Positions 49,941 through 59,325 of a DNA stretch of 64,000 bases are shown piece after piece. The notes under the pieces are model-generated. The model was not told where the DNA came from. It did no database searches and worked only from the letters and a program-made list of their open reading frames with translations. The stretch is from the NCBI GenBank assembly GCA_020638365.1, contig JACKIQ010000002.1:62001-126000 (forward strand), given 5' to 3'. A program made the translations under genes and the position numbers. Source of the DNA: Rhodospirillales bacterium. Lineage in GTDB: Bacteria; Pseudomonadota; Alphaproteobacteria; Micavibrionales; Micavibrionaceae. Numbering within the stretch: the first letter of the stretch is position 1; each line of letters starts with the position of its first letter.

Positions 49941-52414
49941 GGTTTTGCTCCTTCTCGTGCTCCCTGCATTTCGGATTCGACATAAAATTTGTTCTTCAAA
50001 AAGGTCTCGGTATCGCTTTCAATCCTGTTCAACCACTGATCGGCATCGACATCCTTTGGTGTCCGCTTGCGGATTGGGCCGGTCCCCGGAGAAGATGACA
50101 GGTTTGGACGCGTGTCCACTTCCTCAGGAGCATCCGATTGCTCCGTCTGCGCCACCTGTTGGGAATCGCGGTTTTGCTGATTGTTTCGGGGTTCTGGCTG
50201 TGGTGGTTGACTGCTTTCTTGCGGGGCCTTCTGGTCTTGGTTATCCGCCTTTTTGCTGCTGGCCTGCTCCTTCTGAGCCTTTTGCTGCTCAGCCGCATGG
50301 GCGTCTCGCGCCTGAGCAGACGATTTCTGGTCCTCCCCTTGTTCCTGGGGATTCTTTGAATCTCCCTCGCGGCTAGAAGTCTCTTCGTTCCGGCCCTGAT
50401 CACTGTCTTCTACCGCCTGCTCCGCTAACTCTGAACCTGAATTGCTCTTATCCTCAGTTTTGTTTTCAGGCTGCGGGGGGAAACTCTTAGGTTCAGTTTG
50501 CTTTTCATGCCCGTTTTCAGAAACCTTATCCTCTTCTGTTTCCTGTTTTGAGGCTTCGTCACTCTTCTCTGCTCCAGACTGCGAACCTGTCTCCTCAGGT
50601 TGGTTTTGAGAGTGCTGCCCGGACGTGCGCTCCTCGCCACCCTGATTTTCACTTCCTGAATCATTGTGTGCCTGTTGAGTTTGCTTTTGCTGGCCTGCCT
50701 GATCTGAATTCTTTTCCTGATCTCCTTGTCCCTGTTGTCCCTGTTGTTCTTGGCCCTTCTCGTCGGAACCCTCACTACTTTGAGCGTTCTTCTGCTCCTG
50801 ATCTTCTTGCTTGCTATTGTGAGGCTGCTGCTGTTGCGCACCCCCTTCCTGCTTCCGCTGTTCGCTTTGCGCGGACTGCTCCTGCTGATCTTGGGTATTC
50901 TCCCCCAGCCCTTGCTGATTTTGCTGACTTTGCTGTTGCTGCTGATTTTTTTGATCCTGCCCCTTCTCTTCATTCTGTCCAGAGTTTTGCTGCTTCTTCT
51001 CCTCTAAAATCTTTCGGGCGATTTCAAGATTATGAGCAGCATCCTGATGATCGGGATTATTCTGAAGAACATTTTCGTAAGCGCTGATGGCATCCTCAAT
51101 ATGCCCTCCCATAAGTCTTGCATTACCCAGATTATATGCAGCATCTTCGGAGACCTCAGGTCGCTCCACTTTTTCAAACGACTGCGCAGCTGCCTCGTAG
51201 TCACCTGCGCGGTACTGTACGACACCTCTACGATATGAATCGTTCTGAAAAACTTCCTCGGCCTGTTCAAAATCCTTGTCTTCAAGGGCTTTTCGTCCTT
51301 TCTGCTCGGGCGTAACGAAATAATCGCCCAGACTATCCGCTCGCGTTGGCGAAGAAACGCTCAAAAGACAAAAGAAGACAAGTGGAAAGACCACCCCACG
51401 GCGAAACCACAAAAACGGTAACAAAAGCGCCGGAAGCAGGAAAAGATAAAACTTCTCATCCCACTGTCGGATAATCGTTGCGTCCCCGTCCACATGCTCA
51501 CCGCTTATACCGATCTCCGATAGAAATCTCTGCGTATCGTCCTGCAAATACGATGCATTAAGATACACCCCGTGTCCGTACTGCGCGATTCCCTGAAGCC
51601 GTCCGAGTTGTAGAGAAGACATGACAACCCCGCCTCCCTGTCTGAAAAATCCACCCTTCCCGTCCGGCACGGCCCCCCCCTGTGGCGTTCCGACACCCAT
51701 GACATGCACATGTACGCCCTTGTCGGTCAAACCGCGCAAAGCACGATAAACCTGTCCCTCCGGATCGTCATAACCTCCATCCGTAACAATAAGGATATGG
51801 CGCTCCACCGTTTCAGTATCCTGTGAAAGCATCCGTCCAGCCGTATCCAGCGCCGAAACAATCCGGCTTCCCTGTGTATAGACAAGCCCCGTGTTGATAG
51901 AAGGGACCAGCCTTTCAATCATCTGCTTGTCGTCGGTCAAGGGTGTAATAGTATGAGGGATGTTCGCAAAGGCGATAAGCCCGACATTGACGCCGCGAGA
52001 ATAGCGAATAATATCTTCTATTTCCTGGCGAGCCCTTGCAATTCGGGAGGGTTTGACATCCGCAACATCCATGGAACGCGAAAGATCAAGCAAGATCACA
52101 AGCTCCGTTGAAGGCTTGTAGACCTCGATATCCGTATACCCCCATCGTGGACCGGCCATTGAAAGCACCGCAAGGGACCAGATTAATGACCATGCCGCCA
52201 ATGAACGATAGATGCTTGCATGGTTCCTTCTTCCACGGGGGTCGTTGCAAATATGAGGAAGAAGGTGGGCATCGGCAAAATCCTCAAGCCTCTGTCCGTT
52301 TGCAGCCTTAGGGCGAAAAAACGCATACATCAGCCACACCATAGGCACAATCATAAATGCAAACAGCCAATGAGGTTCCGCAAAATGAAATATGGTTTCT
52401 CCCTCTCTAAGCAT
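49934..52414 (-). CDS. batB: BatB-BatC fusion: VWA protein with TPRs and long Gln-rich tail
   Basis: 826 residues. Two N-terminal membrane helices, a von Willebrand A domain with MIDAS D-L-S-R-S (LVILLDLSRSMDV, ~106-118), a third helix (~320-345), then TPRs (~375-460: GVVQYRAGDYEAAAQSFEKVE, DAAYNLGNARLMGGHIEDAISAYENVLQ, typical of BatC), then about 320 residues almost wholly Gln/Glu/Ser/Lys/Asn (e.g. QQQQSQQNQQG), ending DADQWLNRIESDTETFLKNKFYVE, the conserved BatC end. BatB and BatC are separate proteins in many bacteria; here one frame covers both. Overlaps batA by 8 bp and batD by 7 bp. Confidence 0.92.
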   Translation of the reverse strand: MLREGETIFHFAEPHWLFAFMIVPMVWLMYAFFRPKAANGQRLEDFADAHLLPHICNDPRGRRNHASIYRSLAAWSLIWSLAVLSMAGPRWGYTDIEVYKPSTELVILLDLSRSMDVADVKPSRIARARQEIEDIIRYSRGVNVGLIAFANIPHTITPLTDDKQMIERLVPSINTGLVYTQGSRIVSALDTAGRMLSQDTETVERHILIVTDGGYDDPEGQVYRALRGLTDKGVHVHVMGVGTPQGGAVPDGKGGFFRQGGGVVMSSLQLGRLQGIAQYGHGVYLNASYLQDDTQRFLSEIGISGEHVDGDATIIRQWDEKFYLFLLPALLLPFLWFRRGVVFPLVFFCLLSVSSPTRADSLGDYFVTPEQKGRKALEDKDFEQAEEVFQNDSYRRGVVQYRAGDYEAAAQSFEKVERPEVSEDAAYNLGNARLMGGHIEDAISAYENVLQNNPDHQDAAHNLEIARKILEEKKQQNSGQNEEKGQDQKNQQQQQSQQNQQGLGENTQDQQEQSAQSEQRKQEGGAQQQQPHNSKQEDQEQKNAQSSEGSDEKGQEQQGQQGQGDQEKNSDQAGQQKQTQQAHNDSGSENQGGEERTSGQHSQNQPEETGSQSGAEKSDEASKQETEEDKVSENGHEKQTEPKSFPPQPENKTEDKSNSGSELAEQAVEDSDQGRNEETSSREGDSKNPQEQGEDQKSSAQARDAHAAEQQKAQKEQASSKKADNQDQKAPQESSQPPQPEPRNNQQNRDSQQVAQTEQSDAPEEVDTRPNLSSSPGTGPIRKRTPKDVDADQWLNRIESDTETFLKNKFYVESEMQGAREGAKPW

Positions 52415-53417
52415 TTTGCGGAACCTTCTCTTTAACTATGCCGTCTGTAAACAAGGGAAAAAGCGAAATGATAAACAGCAAGAACAGTCCTGCGGCCAAC
52501 GGATAACGGTACAGGGGCTTGCGTGTGACATAGGTGCGGGATTCAGCCTTGGTTTTCTCCAGACGGTCGATCTGCTTGTATACCTGCTTGAGAGCATCCG
52601 CGTCCTTGGCCATAAAAAACCCGCCCCCGGTCTCTCTGGCTATATCTTTTAGCAGGTTCGTATTCATAATTGTCCGCCCGCCGCCAAAGCCAAGTCGCGC
52701 AACCTCACGCTGACCAATGGCGATCGTATAGATTTTGATTCCGTACTGCTTGGCCAGTCTCGTCGCCTGCATCGGTGGAATGGAACTGCTGGTATCCTCC
52801 CCGTCGGTCAGCAGAATGATTATGCGTGACTTTTCCTCACGATCGCGCAAGGCCTTGACAGACAAACCGATTGCATCCCCGATGGCCGTATCCTCCCCGG
52901 CCATGGTCTCAACCGTACTGTTAAGCATCTTGACAACCGTTTCATGATCCAGGGTCAGAGGCGTATACTGGTAGGCAAAGCTCCCGAAAACCACCAGACC
53001 GATACGGTCTGCTTCCCTCTCCTTAACGAAATCTCCGACGACCTCCTTTGCGATATCAAGGCGGCTGACAGGTAACCATCCTTTAGTAAAATCCTGCACA
53101 CGCATGGATCCGGAAAGATCGACCGCTAGCATGATATCGTACCCCTCAGCCTGAATATCGTCGATCTTGTTGACGATTTCCGGGCGCATGAGGGCCATAA
53201 CAAAGGAAACCCAGAGCAGGATAAGCAGGGTTAGGAAAAATTTCTGCGGGAGAGCCGAACTGTATGAAACCACAGAAAAAGCGCTCATAACCCTTTGGAT
53301 ATAAGGAAATCGCACACCGGAGTGAATATCCTCCCTTCTGGCCGCCGGAAAAAGGTAGCGCGCTGCGAAAGGAAGAAAAAGAAGCAGAGCCATTGATGGC
53401 CAAGCGAATGAAAACAT
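52407..53417 (-). CDS. batA: BatA-like VWA membrane protein
   Basis: 336 residues. N-terminal helix FSFAWPSMALLLFLPFAARYLFP, a second helix at ~60-80, a VWA domain with MIDAS D-L-S-G-S (DIMLAVDLSGSMRVQDF), T/D coordination segments (LVVFGSFAYQYTPLT, ILLTDGEDTSSSIP), and a C-terminal helix (YPLAAGLFLLFIISLFPLF). Topology matches BatA: the VWA domain lies in the periplasm or on the membrane face. It starts with GAGG three bases upstream. Confidence 0.93.
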   Translation of the reverse strand: MFSFAWPSMALLLFLPFAARYLFPAARREDIHSGVRFPYIQRVMSAFSVVSYSSALPQKFFLTLLILLWVSFVMALMRPEIVNKIDDIQAEGYDIMLAVDLSGSMRVQDFTKGWLPVSRLDIAKEVVGDFVKEREADRIGLVVFGSFAYQYTPLTLDHETVVKMLNSTVETMAGEDTAIGDAIGLSVKALRDREEKSRIIILLTDGEDTSSSIPPMQATRLAKQYGIKIYTIAIGQREVARLGFGGGRTIMNTNLLKDIARETGGGFFMAKDADALKQVYKQIDRLEKTKAESRTYVTRKPLYRYPLAAGLFLLFIISLFPLFTDGIVKEKVPQNA

Positions 53418-53903
53418 TTACCTCACCCACCCTTCCAGACCGTCAATCAAATGCTTGATAAGTGAAGCCCTTATCGGCTTTCCCTCCGGAGCATAAGGAG
53501 CCTCGATTAAAATCCTTCCCTCATTCATCCAGTCAAATCCGGCAGGATCGTGACGGTTAAGCCATCGCAACCATTCCTGACCCTCAAGACCTGCGCAGGA
53601 ATTACGGCCATACTTTCGAATAGCCAGTTTTCTGAGAAGTAAGGCCAGCGCAGCCACGCGTTGCTGGTCGCTCCGGCGCCCTGAATCGTCCCGGATACTC
53701 GCAAGTGTCCTGCGCGCCTCCTCCCGCCAATACAATTCTCGATACCTCCTTCTGAGAAGATGCAGGGAAAAATAAATCCCCCCGGCACAGACAAGAAGGA
53801 ACGCCAGCAAAAACCACCACCCTGGGGCGATCGGCCACCAAGGGAAAGGGTCAAGCCCTCTGATGTCCCTAAGCTGCGCCAGCAGATCGTCCGAACTCTG
53901 CAT
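53418..53903 (-). CDS. DUF4381 membrane protein of the Bat operon
   Basis: 161 residues with one membrane helix (PGWWFLLAFLLVCAGGIYFSL, ~27-47), preceded by LAQLRDIRGLDPFPWWPIAPGW, the DUF4381 signature, and a helical C-terminal domain (RVAALALLLRKLAIRKYG ... GQEWLRWLNRHD). It usually sits between DUF58 and batA, as here. AGGAG lies 7 bp before the start, and the gene overlaps the DUF58 gene by 35 bp. Role unknown; probably part of the membrane complex. Confidence 0.88.
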   Translation of the reverse strand: MQSSDDLLAQLRDIRGLDPFPWWPIAPGWWFLLAFLLVCAGGIYFSLHLLRRRYRELYWREEARRTLASIRDDSGRRSDQQRVAALALLLRKLAIRKYGRNSCAGLEGQEWLRWLNRHDPAGFDWMNEGRILIEAPYAPEGKPIRASLIKHLIDGLEGWVR

Positions 53904-54813
53904 GCCGTACTCCTGTTCTTCCTAAAGACCGCAATCCCCCGGAAAGTTCAACAATCAACTGACTGTTCGTATACATCTGCACAAACCCAAGCCCCAGAAC
54001 CTTGACCATATCGTCTAGGGTTTGCCTGTTTTGAAGCCACTGTTTCTCGTAGGATTCTCGTCCTTTTCTGTCGTCAGTATCGACAACAGCCTTCTTGCCG
54101 CCCTCTCCTGTAAAGAGCAGCGTCCCCGCTTTCGAAAATAGGGCATCAGCCGGATCGTTGACCGAAATTAGGACAACGTCACCCCGCCGGTGAAGACTGG
54201 CAAGTGCTTTTTTAACGCCTGCACCCGGGTCAAGAAAATCGCTTATAATAAAAAACAACGATCCCGGGGCGGACGCACGCGAAAGCAATAACAAATGATC
54301 ATCCATCTTAACAGGAGTGGAGTACAATTCCGCGGGATCACAAAGCATATGAAACATACGCCACAGAGAATTCCGAGACCGGCGCGGACCGAAAAAACGC
54401 ATTCCACCCGGAACATTCCCGAAAAACGAGGCGCCCAGACGATTGCTTCCCTGCACCGCAGACCACCCGATCAACGCCGCAACCTTGGCCGCTTGAACCG
54501 ACTTGAAAGTTACACGTGTCCCGAACCGCATGGAATCATTCCTGTCGATACAGACAATGACGCTGCGCTCCCGCTCTTCGGAAAACAGTTTGATATGCGG
54601 CAATCCCGTGCGCGCTGTCACCCGCCAGTCGATATTGCGCACATCGTCCCCGGCCACGTATTCCCGGACTTCTTCAAATTCCAGACCCCGCCCTCGAAAT
54701 GGCGACTTATAGTCACCTGTAAGATTTGAGACAGACTTTCGCCGGGCAGATAACGTTCCTCTGGGTGCTAAACGCCCCAGCTCGACAAGCTCCTTGAAAT
54801 CCGGGAAGAGCAT
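53869..54813 (-). CDS. DUF58 protein of the Bat operon
   Basis: 314 residues. Signature GRGLEFEEVREYVAGDDVRNIDWRVTARTGLPHIKLFSEERERSV near residues 60-105, then a VWA-like fold (VIVCIDRNDSMRFGTR ... FFIISDFLDPG), with MIDAS-like D-R-N-D-S. DUF58 proteins travel with MoxR ATPases. No membrane helix, so a cytoplasmic or peripheral partner of MoxR is inferred. 37 bp after moxR. Confidence 0.92.
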   Translation of the reverse strand: MLFPDFKELVELGRLAPRGTLSARRKSVSNLTGDYKSPFRGRGLEFEEVREYVAGDDVRNIDWRVTARTGLPHIKLFSEERERSVIVCIDRNDSMRFGTRVTFKSVQAAKVAALIGWSAVQGSNRLGASFFGNVPGGMRFFGPRRSRNSLWRMFHMLCDPAELYSTPVKMDDHLLLLSRASAPGSLFFIISDFLDPGAGVKKALASLHRRGDVVLISVNDPADALFSKAGTLLFTGEGGKKAVVDTDDRKGRESYEKQWLQNRQTLDDMVKVLGLGFVQMYTNSQLIVELSGGLRSLGRTGVRHAEFGRSAGAA

Positions 54814-54850
54814 GGCCTGCTCCGTTCGTAAAATCCTAAAAACTCATAAA

Positions 54851-55852
54851 CTAAGGTACAGCAACAACTTCAAGCAAATGCTCAATGATGTTCTGACGCG
54901 AAACTCCATCCGCCTCCGCCTCGAAAGTCGGGATTATCCTGTGTCTCAAAATATTCGGTGCAACCTGTTGCACATGGTGAGGGGTGACATAGCCGTCCCC
55001 GTTCAGCCATGCAAGGGCGCGTGCGGCAGCGACTAACCCTAGGGTTGCTCTTGGTGACGCTCCGTGCTGTATCCAGTCGTAAAGTTTCTGGCTATAAGCG
55101 CCCGGTTTGCGTGTCGCACTGACCAGTGACACGGCATAATGCTTGATTTTCCGGTCCGTATAAACGCGCCGAACGCGATCGCGGGCAGCCAGAATCTCTT
55201 TCTGCGTCATGACGGGCTTAACAGATTTCTGCGGAATTCTTGAATCTGAAAGGTGATCGTCCAGTTCCAGAATCTGCATCTCTTCCTCATGACTGGGATA
55301 TTCAGCCACGGCATGCATTAGAAAACGGTCGAGTTGCGCCTCTGGAAGGGTGTACGTTCCCTCTTGCTCGATAGGGTTCTGGGTGGCCAGAACCATGTAA
55401 ATCTCGGCGAGCTTATATGTATGCAGCCCGACGGAAACTTGCCGCTCCTCCATGGCTTCAAGCAAAGCGGACTGCACCTTGGCCGGCGCCCGGTTGACCT
55501 CGTCCGCCAGAATAATATTGTGAAACAACGGTCCTTGCCGAAACTCAAACGTCGCGCTCTCATGCAAATACACGTCGGTCCCGATAAGGTCGGAGGGAAG
55601 AAGATCCGGCGTAAACTGGATCCTTTGAAATTCGCCCTCAAGAGCTTGCGCCAGTGTTTTTGCCGCCGTCGTCTTGGCCAGCCCCGGCATCCCCTCGATC
55701 AGCATATGCCCGTCACACAGAAGGCACAGCATCATGCTGCGGATCAAGTCCTTCTGCCCGATAATCCGACTTTCCAGCGCCTTTTGAAGAACCTGCATCT
55801 GCTCGCCCTTCATTTCGTCATTCACTGTTGGTGCCGATTGTTTCTGAACCAT
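54851..55852 (-). CDS. moxR: MoxR-family AAA ATPase
   Basis: 333 residues: Walker A GMPGLAKTT (54-62), Walker B LADEVNRAPAKVQSALLEAMEE, sensor-1 TQNPIEQEGTYTLPEAQLDRF, and a C-terminal lid domain. MoxR ATPases act with VWA/DUF58 proteins as chaperones for complex maturation. First gene of the operon moxR-DUF58-DUF4381-batA-batBC-batD, with GGGGAC before the ATG and a promoter-like site 34 bp upstream. Confidence 0.95.
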   Translation of the reverse strand: MVQKQSAPTVNDEMKGEQMQVLQKALESRIIGQKDLIRSMMLCLLCDGHMLIEGMPGLAKTTAAKTLAQALEGEFQRIQFTPDLLPSDLIGTDVYLHESATFEFRQGPLFHNIILADEVNRAPAKVQSALLEAMEERQVSVGLHTYKLAEIYMVLATQNPIEQEGTYTLPEAQLDRFLMHAVAEYPSHEEEMQILELDDHLSDSRIPQKSVKPVMTQKEILAARDRVRRVYTDRKIKHYAVSLVSATRKPGAYSQKLYDWIQHGASPRATLGLVAAARALAWLNGDGYVTPHHVQQVAPNILRHRIIPTFEAEADGVSRQNIIEHLLEVVAVP

Positions 55853-55885
55853 GTCTAAAACGTCCCCTTCCTGAGAAGAACTTAG

Positions 55886-55913
55886 ATAATAGTTCTTTGT
55901 CTTGCAAAATCAA
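55886..55913 (-). promoter_or_regulatory. Candidate promoter of the Bat operon
   Basis: On the minus strand TTGATT (55913-55908), 16 bp, TATTAT (55891-55886): 4/6 and 5/6 matches, about 33 bp before the moxR start. The rest of the 173 bp divergent gap to 56026 is AT-rich; no distinct promoter for the rightward gene was seen. Confidence 0.5.
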
Positions 55914-56025
55914 AAAAATTGTAACGTGCTGTTATTTCAGAAAACAAAAAACACTAAAATTCGTTTGGTTTTCAGTATGTTCTGCGATAACGTCCATAAA
56001 GTTACAGGCACCAAAAGATAAAAAA

Positions 56026-56733
56026 ATGCGCTACCCCAACGCAAAAGATCATTACGGCCCCGCCGGAGCGCCGCTTAACCCTTGGCTTTCAGTATGGTTT
56101 CGGCCGCGAAAAACTGTACGCTATCTTTTAAACACAAAGCCTTCCTACGGCCTGTTTACCCTGGTACTGCTTCTCGGCTTTGCTGTAGGCCTTTCATTTA
56201 CAGAATCAATCCATTTGGGAGACCGTATAGACTCTCTTCGTTCGATAATCGTATTCGCGCTGATAAGCGGCCCCCCTCTGGCATGGCTGTCCTTGTTTCT
56301 GAGCGCATATATGTTGCGCTGGATCGGGCGCAAGGGAGAAGGAGAAGGAAAAGCAAACAACTTGAAAGCGCTGATGGTGGCATGCGCATGGGGCGGTATT
56401 CCTCTTTTGCCCCCCGCTCTGGTGATGATCCAAAGAATTTCCGCAAACGGAGTCTTTCTCTTTACAGAAGCCTTTACCATAGCAGACTGGAGCACCTTCC
56501 CTCAGGACGTTTTGATTCTGGAAATATCTAACGCGTTCGTAAATCTGGTTTGCTTGATATGGTCGCTGATACTCACCTCGCAAATGATTGCGGAAGTCCA
56601 AGGTTATGAGTCAGCTTGGAAAGGGTTTAGAAACTATCTTCTGGCGCTTATACTAGTGATCATATCCGTAATAGTCCTTGCTTTTATGATCATTATTCCT
56701 CTTGCGCTGTTGGGAGCAGCTTTAAGGCGCTGA
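56026..56733 (+). CDS. Yip1-domain-type multi-pass membrane protein
   Basis: 235 residues from ATG 56026 (the open frame upstream to 55828 lies in non-coding DNA). N terminus PLNPWLSVWFRPRKTVRYLL is the typical lead-in of bacterial Yip1/DUF1282-type proteins, followed by five membrane helices (~45-62, ~75-98, ~120-140, ~170-190, ~205-232). Function unknown. It has no good Shine-Dalgarno, only an A-run before the ATG. Confidence 0.75.
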   Translation: MRYPNAKDHYGPAGAPLNPWLSVWFRPRKTVRYLLNTKPSYGLFTLVLLLGFAVGLSFTESIHLGDRIDSLRSIIVFALISGPPLAWLSLFLSAYMLRWIGRKGEGEGKANNLKALMVACAWGGIPLLPPALVMIQRISANGVFLFTEAFTIADWSTFPQDVLILEISNAFVNLVCLIWSLILTSQMIAEVQGYESAWKGFRNYLLALILVIISVIVLAFMIIIPLALLGAALRR

Positions 56734-56737
56734 TTTT

Positions 56738-57559
56738 TTATTCCTTCAAGAACCCGGAATTTGTCGCATAAACGATCGCGCGGCAAAACAGCGTGTAAGC
56801 CTCGTCCGAAAACTTTTCATACGTTTCATGATCCTGATCGTCATCAAGCCGAACGTCGTTCCAGCTCCCCTTGCCACCGAAAACCCATGCCGTCTGAACG
56901 GCCCCGAGCGCGCGCTTGGCTTTTAGGCTGAAATGCTCAGGATAGAGAATATCGGGATAGGAAACACTGGCAAGAGGAGACTTGGAATCCTCGGCAATCT
57001 TTGCGCCGTCTTCAAAACTCTTCGCGAATTTCTCCTGCCCGTGTCCTCTGGCAAACTCCGCCATAGCCTTCAGGCCTTTCTCAAGCCGTGAATTGATTTC
57101 CTCAAGAGAGCTATGAAAATCAATCGGCCGCACGCTTTCATTCGCTGAAACGCGCTTGTATACGACCGATGCCTTACCGCCCTCGCCCTTTTCCCAATGC
57201 GCCTCCCAGAAATCAGAAGCCAGAACCTTGACCGCCTCTATAAACCATCTCCCGCCTTCTCCAACGCTGGAAGCAATCCGGTCGGATTGGTCCTCCTTCT
57301 TGGAAGGGGAATAGTGCAGGCGCAAAAGCTGAACCCGGCTCTCCCGGAGAATTTTGATCCATTCGAGAGGATCCGCGGCATAGTCAGCCTCCCCCCCCGC
57401 GGCCGTTTTTGGGTCCGCGTCGACAAACCGTACACTCTTGCACTCTTTGAAAACCGTATTACCGGGAAAAAAACCCGCCTGTTGAAGATCAAGACCTCGT
57501 CGAAGCGCCGAGTTCCCCCAGTTAGTGAGAGCAACCGTTTGGGCGATAGAATGCAGCAT
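56738..57559 (-). CDS. Hypothetical cytoplasmic protein
   Basis: 273 residues from ATG 57559 (GGA 8 bp upstream; a GTG four codons earlier is possible). Soluble, mixed composition, Trp-rich in places (WFIEAVKVLASDFWEAHWEKGEGG). A possible helical bundle at ~150-190 (LEEINSRLEKGLKAMAEFARGHGQEKF). No signal peptide, membrane helix or recognised catalytic motif. Stands alone; convergent with the Yip1-like gene, 4 bp apart. Confidence 0.65.
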   Translation of the reverse strand: MLHSIAQTVALTNWGNSALRRGLDLQQAGFFPGNTVFKECKSVRFVDADPKTAAGGEADYAADPLEWIKILRESRVQLLRLHYSPSKKEDQSDRIASSVGEGGRWFIEAVKVLASDFWEAHWEKGEGGKASVVYKRVSANESVRPIDFHSSLEEINSRLEKGLKAMAEFARGHGQEKFAKSFEDGAKIAEDSKSPLASVSYPDILYPEHFSLKAKRALGAVQTAWVFGGKGSWNDVRLDDDQDHETYEKFSDEAYTLFCRAIVYATNSGFLKE

Positions 57560-57647
57560 AGAAAATTCCACTTATTAAATTCAGTTATGTATAACTATAA
57601 CAAAGACATAGGACTTTGGGCAGAATATCTTCTCCTAGTAAGAAAAA

Positions 57648-58541
57648 TCACTGAGAAGCAACATACACCTTGTAGTACTGCTTCGAAAGATTCTGCGCTA
57701 TTTCTAGCTGGCCCTTTGATAACTTACCCGAAATTTCTTCACGCAACTCCTCAGCCTCATAACTTCCTTGAGATGTAGCAACGTTTGCCCATGCATAAGC
57801 CTTAACAAGATCCTTTTTTATGCCCTGACCAGTTACGAGCATGACGGCAACCCTGTATTGCGCGTCGGCTACTCCAAGCTTCGCCGCTTTTACATACCAA
57901 AATGTCGCGGTTTTGTAGTCCTGGGGAACTCCATAACCGTAATGATACATTTTTCCTAAAAGAAGCTGCGCATCAGGATCATTTCTGCTTGCTGCCAACT
58001 CAGCAAGAGCAGCTGCGGCCGGGTAATCTTGATCGATTTTTACTCCTTCGAAATACATAAACGCCAATGCTGTTTGCGCGATTGTATAATCCTGATCAGC
58101 AGCTTTGCCATACCACCGCGCGGCTTCATCATAATTTCTGTAAACACCTTCACCCTCTTCGTAAAAAGTGGCGACTTTATACTGCGCAGGAGCATAACCT
58201 TGCTGAGCAGCCAAACGATACAAACGCGCCGCTTCGATCATATCTCTTTTCTGACCGTTCTTTCCGGTTTCAAAAACCATAGCTAGAGAAAACAATTCCT
58301 TAGGATCAGAAGGATCATCAGGCTTGGGAACTTCGGGTTTGACTTGCGTCGCGCTCTTGTAATCATCCGGCGAAATAGAACGTTTCAACCATTCCTCTGC
58401 GACATCATCCATAGGCTGATCTTCATCTTTCGAAGATACCGTCTTTCCACGGCCAACGGAGAAATCCTCCGAATAAACTGGGAAAGCGTAAAAAACCGTT
58501 AACACCAAGCCAGTAAATAACACCGCACCTATTGATTTCAT
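57648..58541 (-). CDS. Secreted Sel1-repeat protein
   Basis: 297 residues from ATG 58541 (ACAGG upstream). Signal peptide MKSIGAVLFTGLVLTVFYAFPVYS, a short linker, then five to six Sel1 repeats (~80-270: AARLYRLAAQQGYAPAQYKVATFYEEGEG, AARWYGKAADQDYTIAQTALAFMYFEG, LGKMYHYGYGVPQDYKTATFWYVKAAKLG). Sel1 proteins scaffold protein complexes, here probably in the periplasm. The gene is A+T-rich compared with its neighbours, like the secreted protein at 3780-4811. Confidence 0.85.
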   Translation of the reverse strand: MKSIGAVLFTGLVLTVFYAFPVYSEDFSVGRGKTVSSKDEDQPMDDVAEEWLKRSISPDDYKSATQVKPEVPKPDDPSDPKELFSLAMVFETGKNGQKRDMIEAARLYRLAAQQGYAPAQYKVATFYEEGEGVYRNYDEAARWYGKAADQDYTIAQTALAFMYFEGVKIDQDYPAAAALAELAASRNDPDAQLLLGKMYHYGYGVPQDYKTATFWYVKAAKLGVADAQYRVAVMLVTGQGIKKDLVKAYAWANVATSQGSYEAEELREEISGKLSKGQLEIAQNLSKQYYKVYVASQ

Positions 58542-58638
58542 AAAACCTGTCCCATATTTAATCGCCGCAATCTTTAAAATATACAAGAATATTTCAAAGC
58601 CGCAACATTTCAGACAACCGCATAAGCTAACACCATAC

Positions 58639-59325
58639 CTAGTAATTAGAAAAGATTTCCTCTAGCCTTTCATCCTGTGAAAGGCTGACCGGCGTAATAA
58701 GCTCCTGCTTGTGAATAAGCGGCAGGCAGGACTCAAGCGTGTCGATCCCCTGTGATTGACACGGCGGAAAAGCGCTCCATCGCCTTGCGATCACCATTTG
58801 AACCGGGCGGTTGTTAGTCTGTAACTCGCCGATCGTCTGAATCCTGCCGAGCGCTAGCCCCGCACCGTCTTGAAAAGCGTTATAAACGAGTTCGCTGCAA
58901 TAAATCCGGTCTGTATCGAACGTGAAAAAAGGGTCATAAGGTTTTCCATAGTAAGACTTTGCCGCTTCCAGAACGTCGGCGGCTTGCTCAGGACTTAAAT
59001 CCCTGACCCGCATGACCGTAAGACGCCCGCCAAGCCCTTCATGTATCCATTCATCCAGAGAAACCTCTCGAACCGGCCCGACAGCCTCGACGACATAAGG
59101 CTCCCCGCCCTCGGAAATCTTGATAATCCCGGTATGTGTATACAGGCTGCCCGAAGCCATCATGATCGCAAGGGTCTGCGAGGTGTTATCCGTATGAAAG
59201 ACGATATCGCCGCTCCGCAACTCCGGCAAACGGGCAACATCCGCCCACGTAAGCCAGAGATAGGCCGCTAACGCTGCCGGAGCAAGAAACAATACAAAAA
59301 GGACCCCGAGCAGAACCCGTTTCAT
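58639..59325 (-). CDS. YiiX-like permuted papain-fold (NlpC/P60) hydrolase
   Basis: 228 residues: an N-terminal anchor or signal (MKRVLLGVLFVLFLAPAALAAYLWL), then a permuted NlpC/P60 domain: LRSGDIVFHTD, YTHTGII (His64), EAVGPV, and IYCSELVYNAF (Cys143). The H...E...C set fits the YiiX/YebB-like cysteine hydrolases, which may be peptidases, amidases or acyltransferases. Its ATG abuts the queF stop, so it is probably cotranscribed with the queuosine genes, although no functional link is known. Confidence 0.85.
   Translation of the reverse strand: MKRVLLGVLFVLFLAPAALAAYLWLTWADVARLPELRSGDIVFHTDNTSQTLAIMMASGSLYTHTGIIKISEGGEPYVVEAVGPVREVSLDEWIHEGLGGRLTVMRVRDLSPEQAADVLEAAKSYYGKPYDPFFTFDTDRIYCSELVYNAFQDGAGLALGRIQTIGELQTNNRPVQMVIARRWSAFPPCQSQGIDTLESCLPLIHKQELITPVSLSQDERLEEIFSNY

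Noticed and set aside
50425..50973. Long Arg/Ser-rich and Leu-rich frames opposite and within the batB/C tail
   Set aside because: They are shadows of the Gln-codon-rich repeat region in other frames.
55828..56025. N-terminal extension of the Yip1-like gene
   Set aside because: It runs through the divergent promoter region of moxR; the family begins at 56026.
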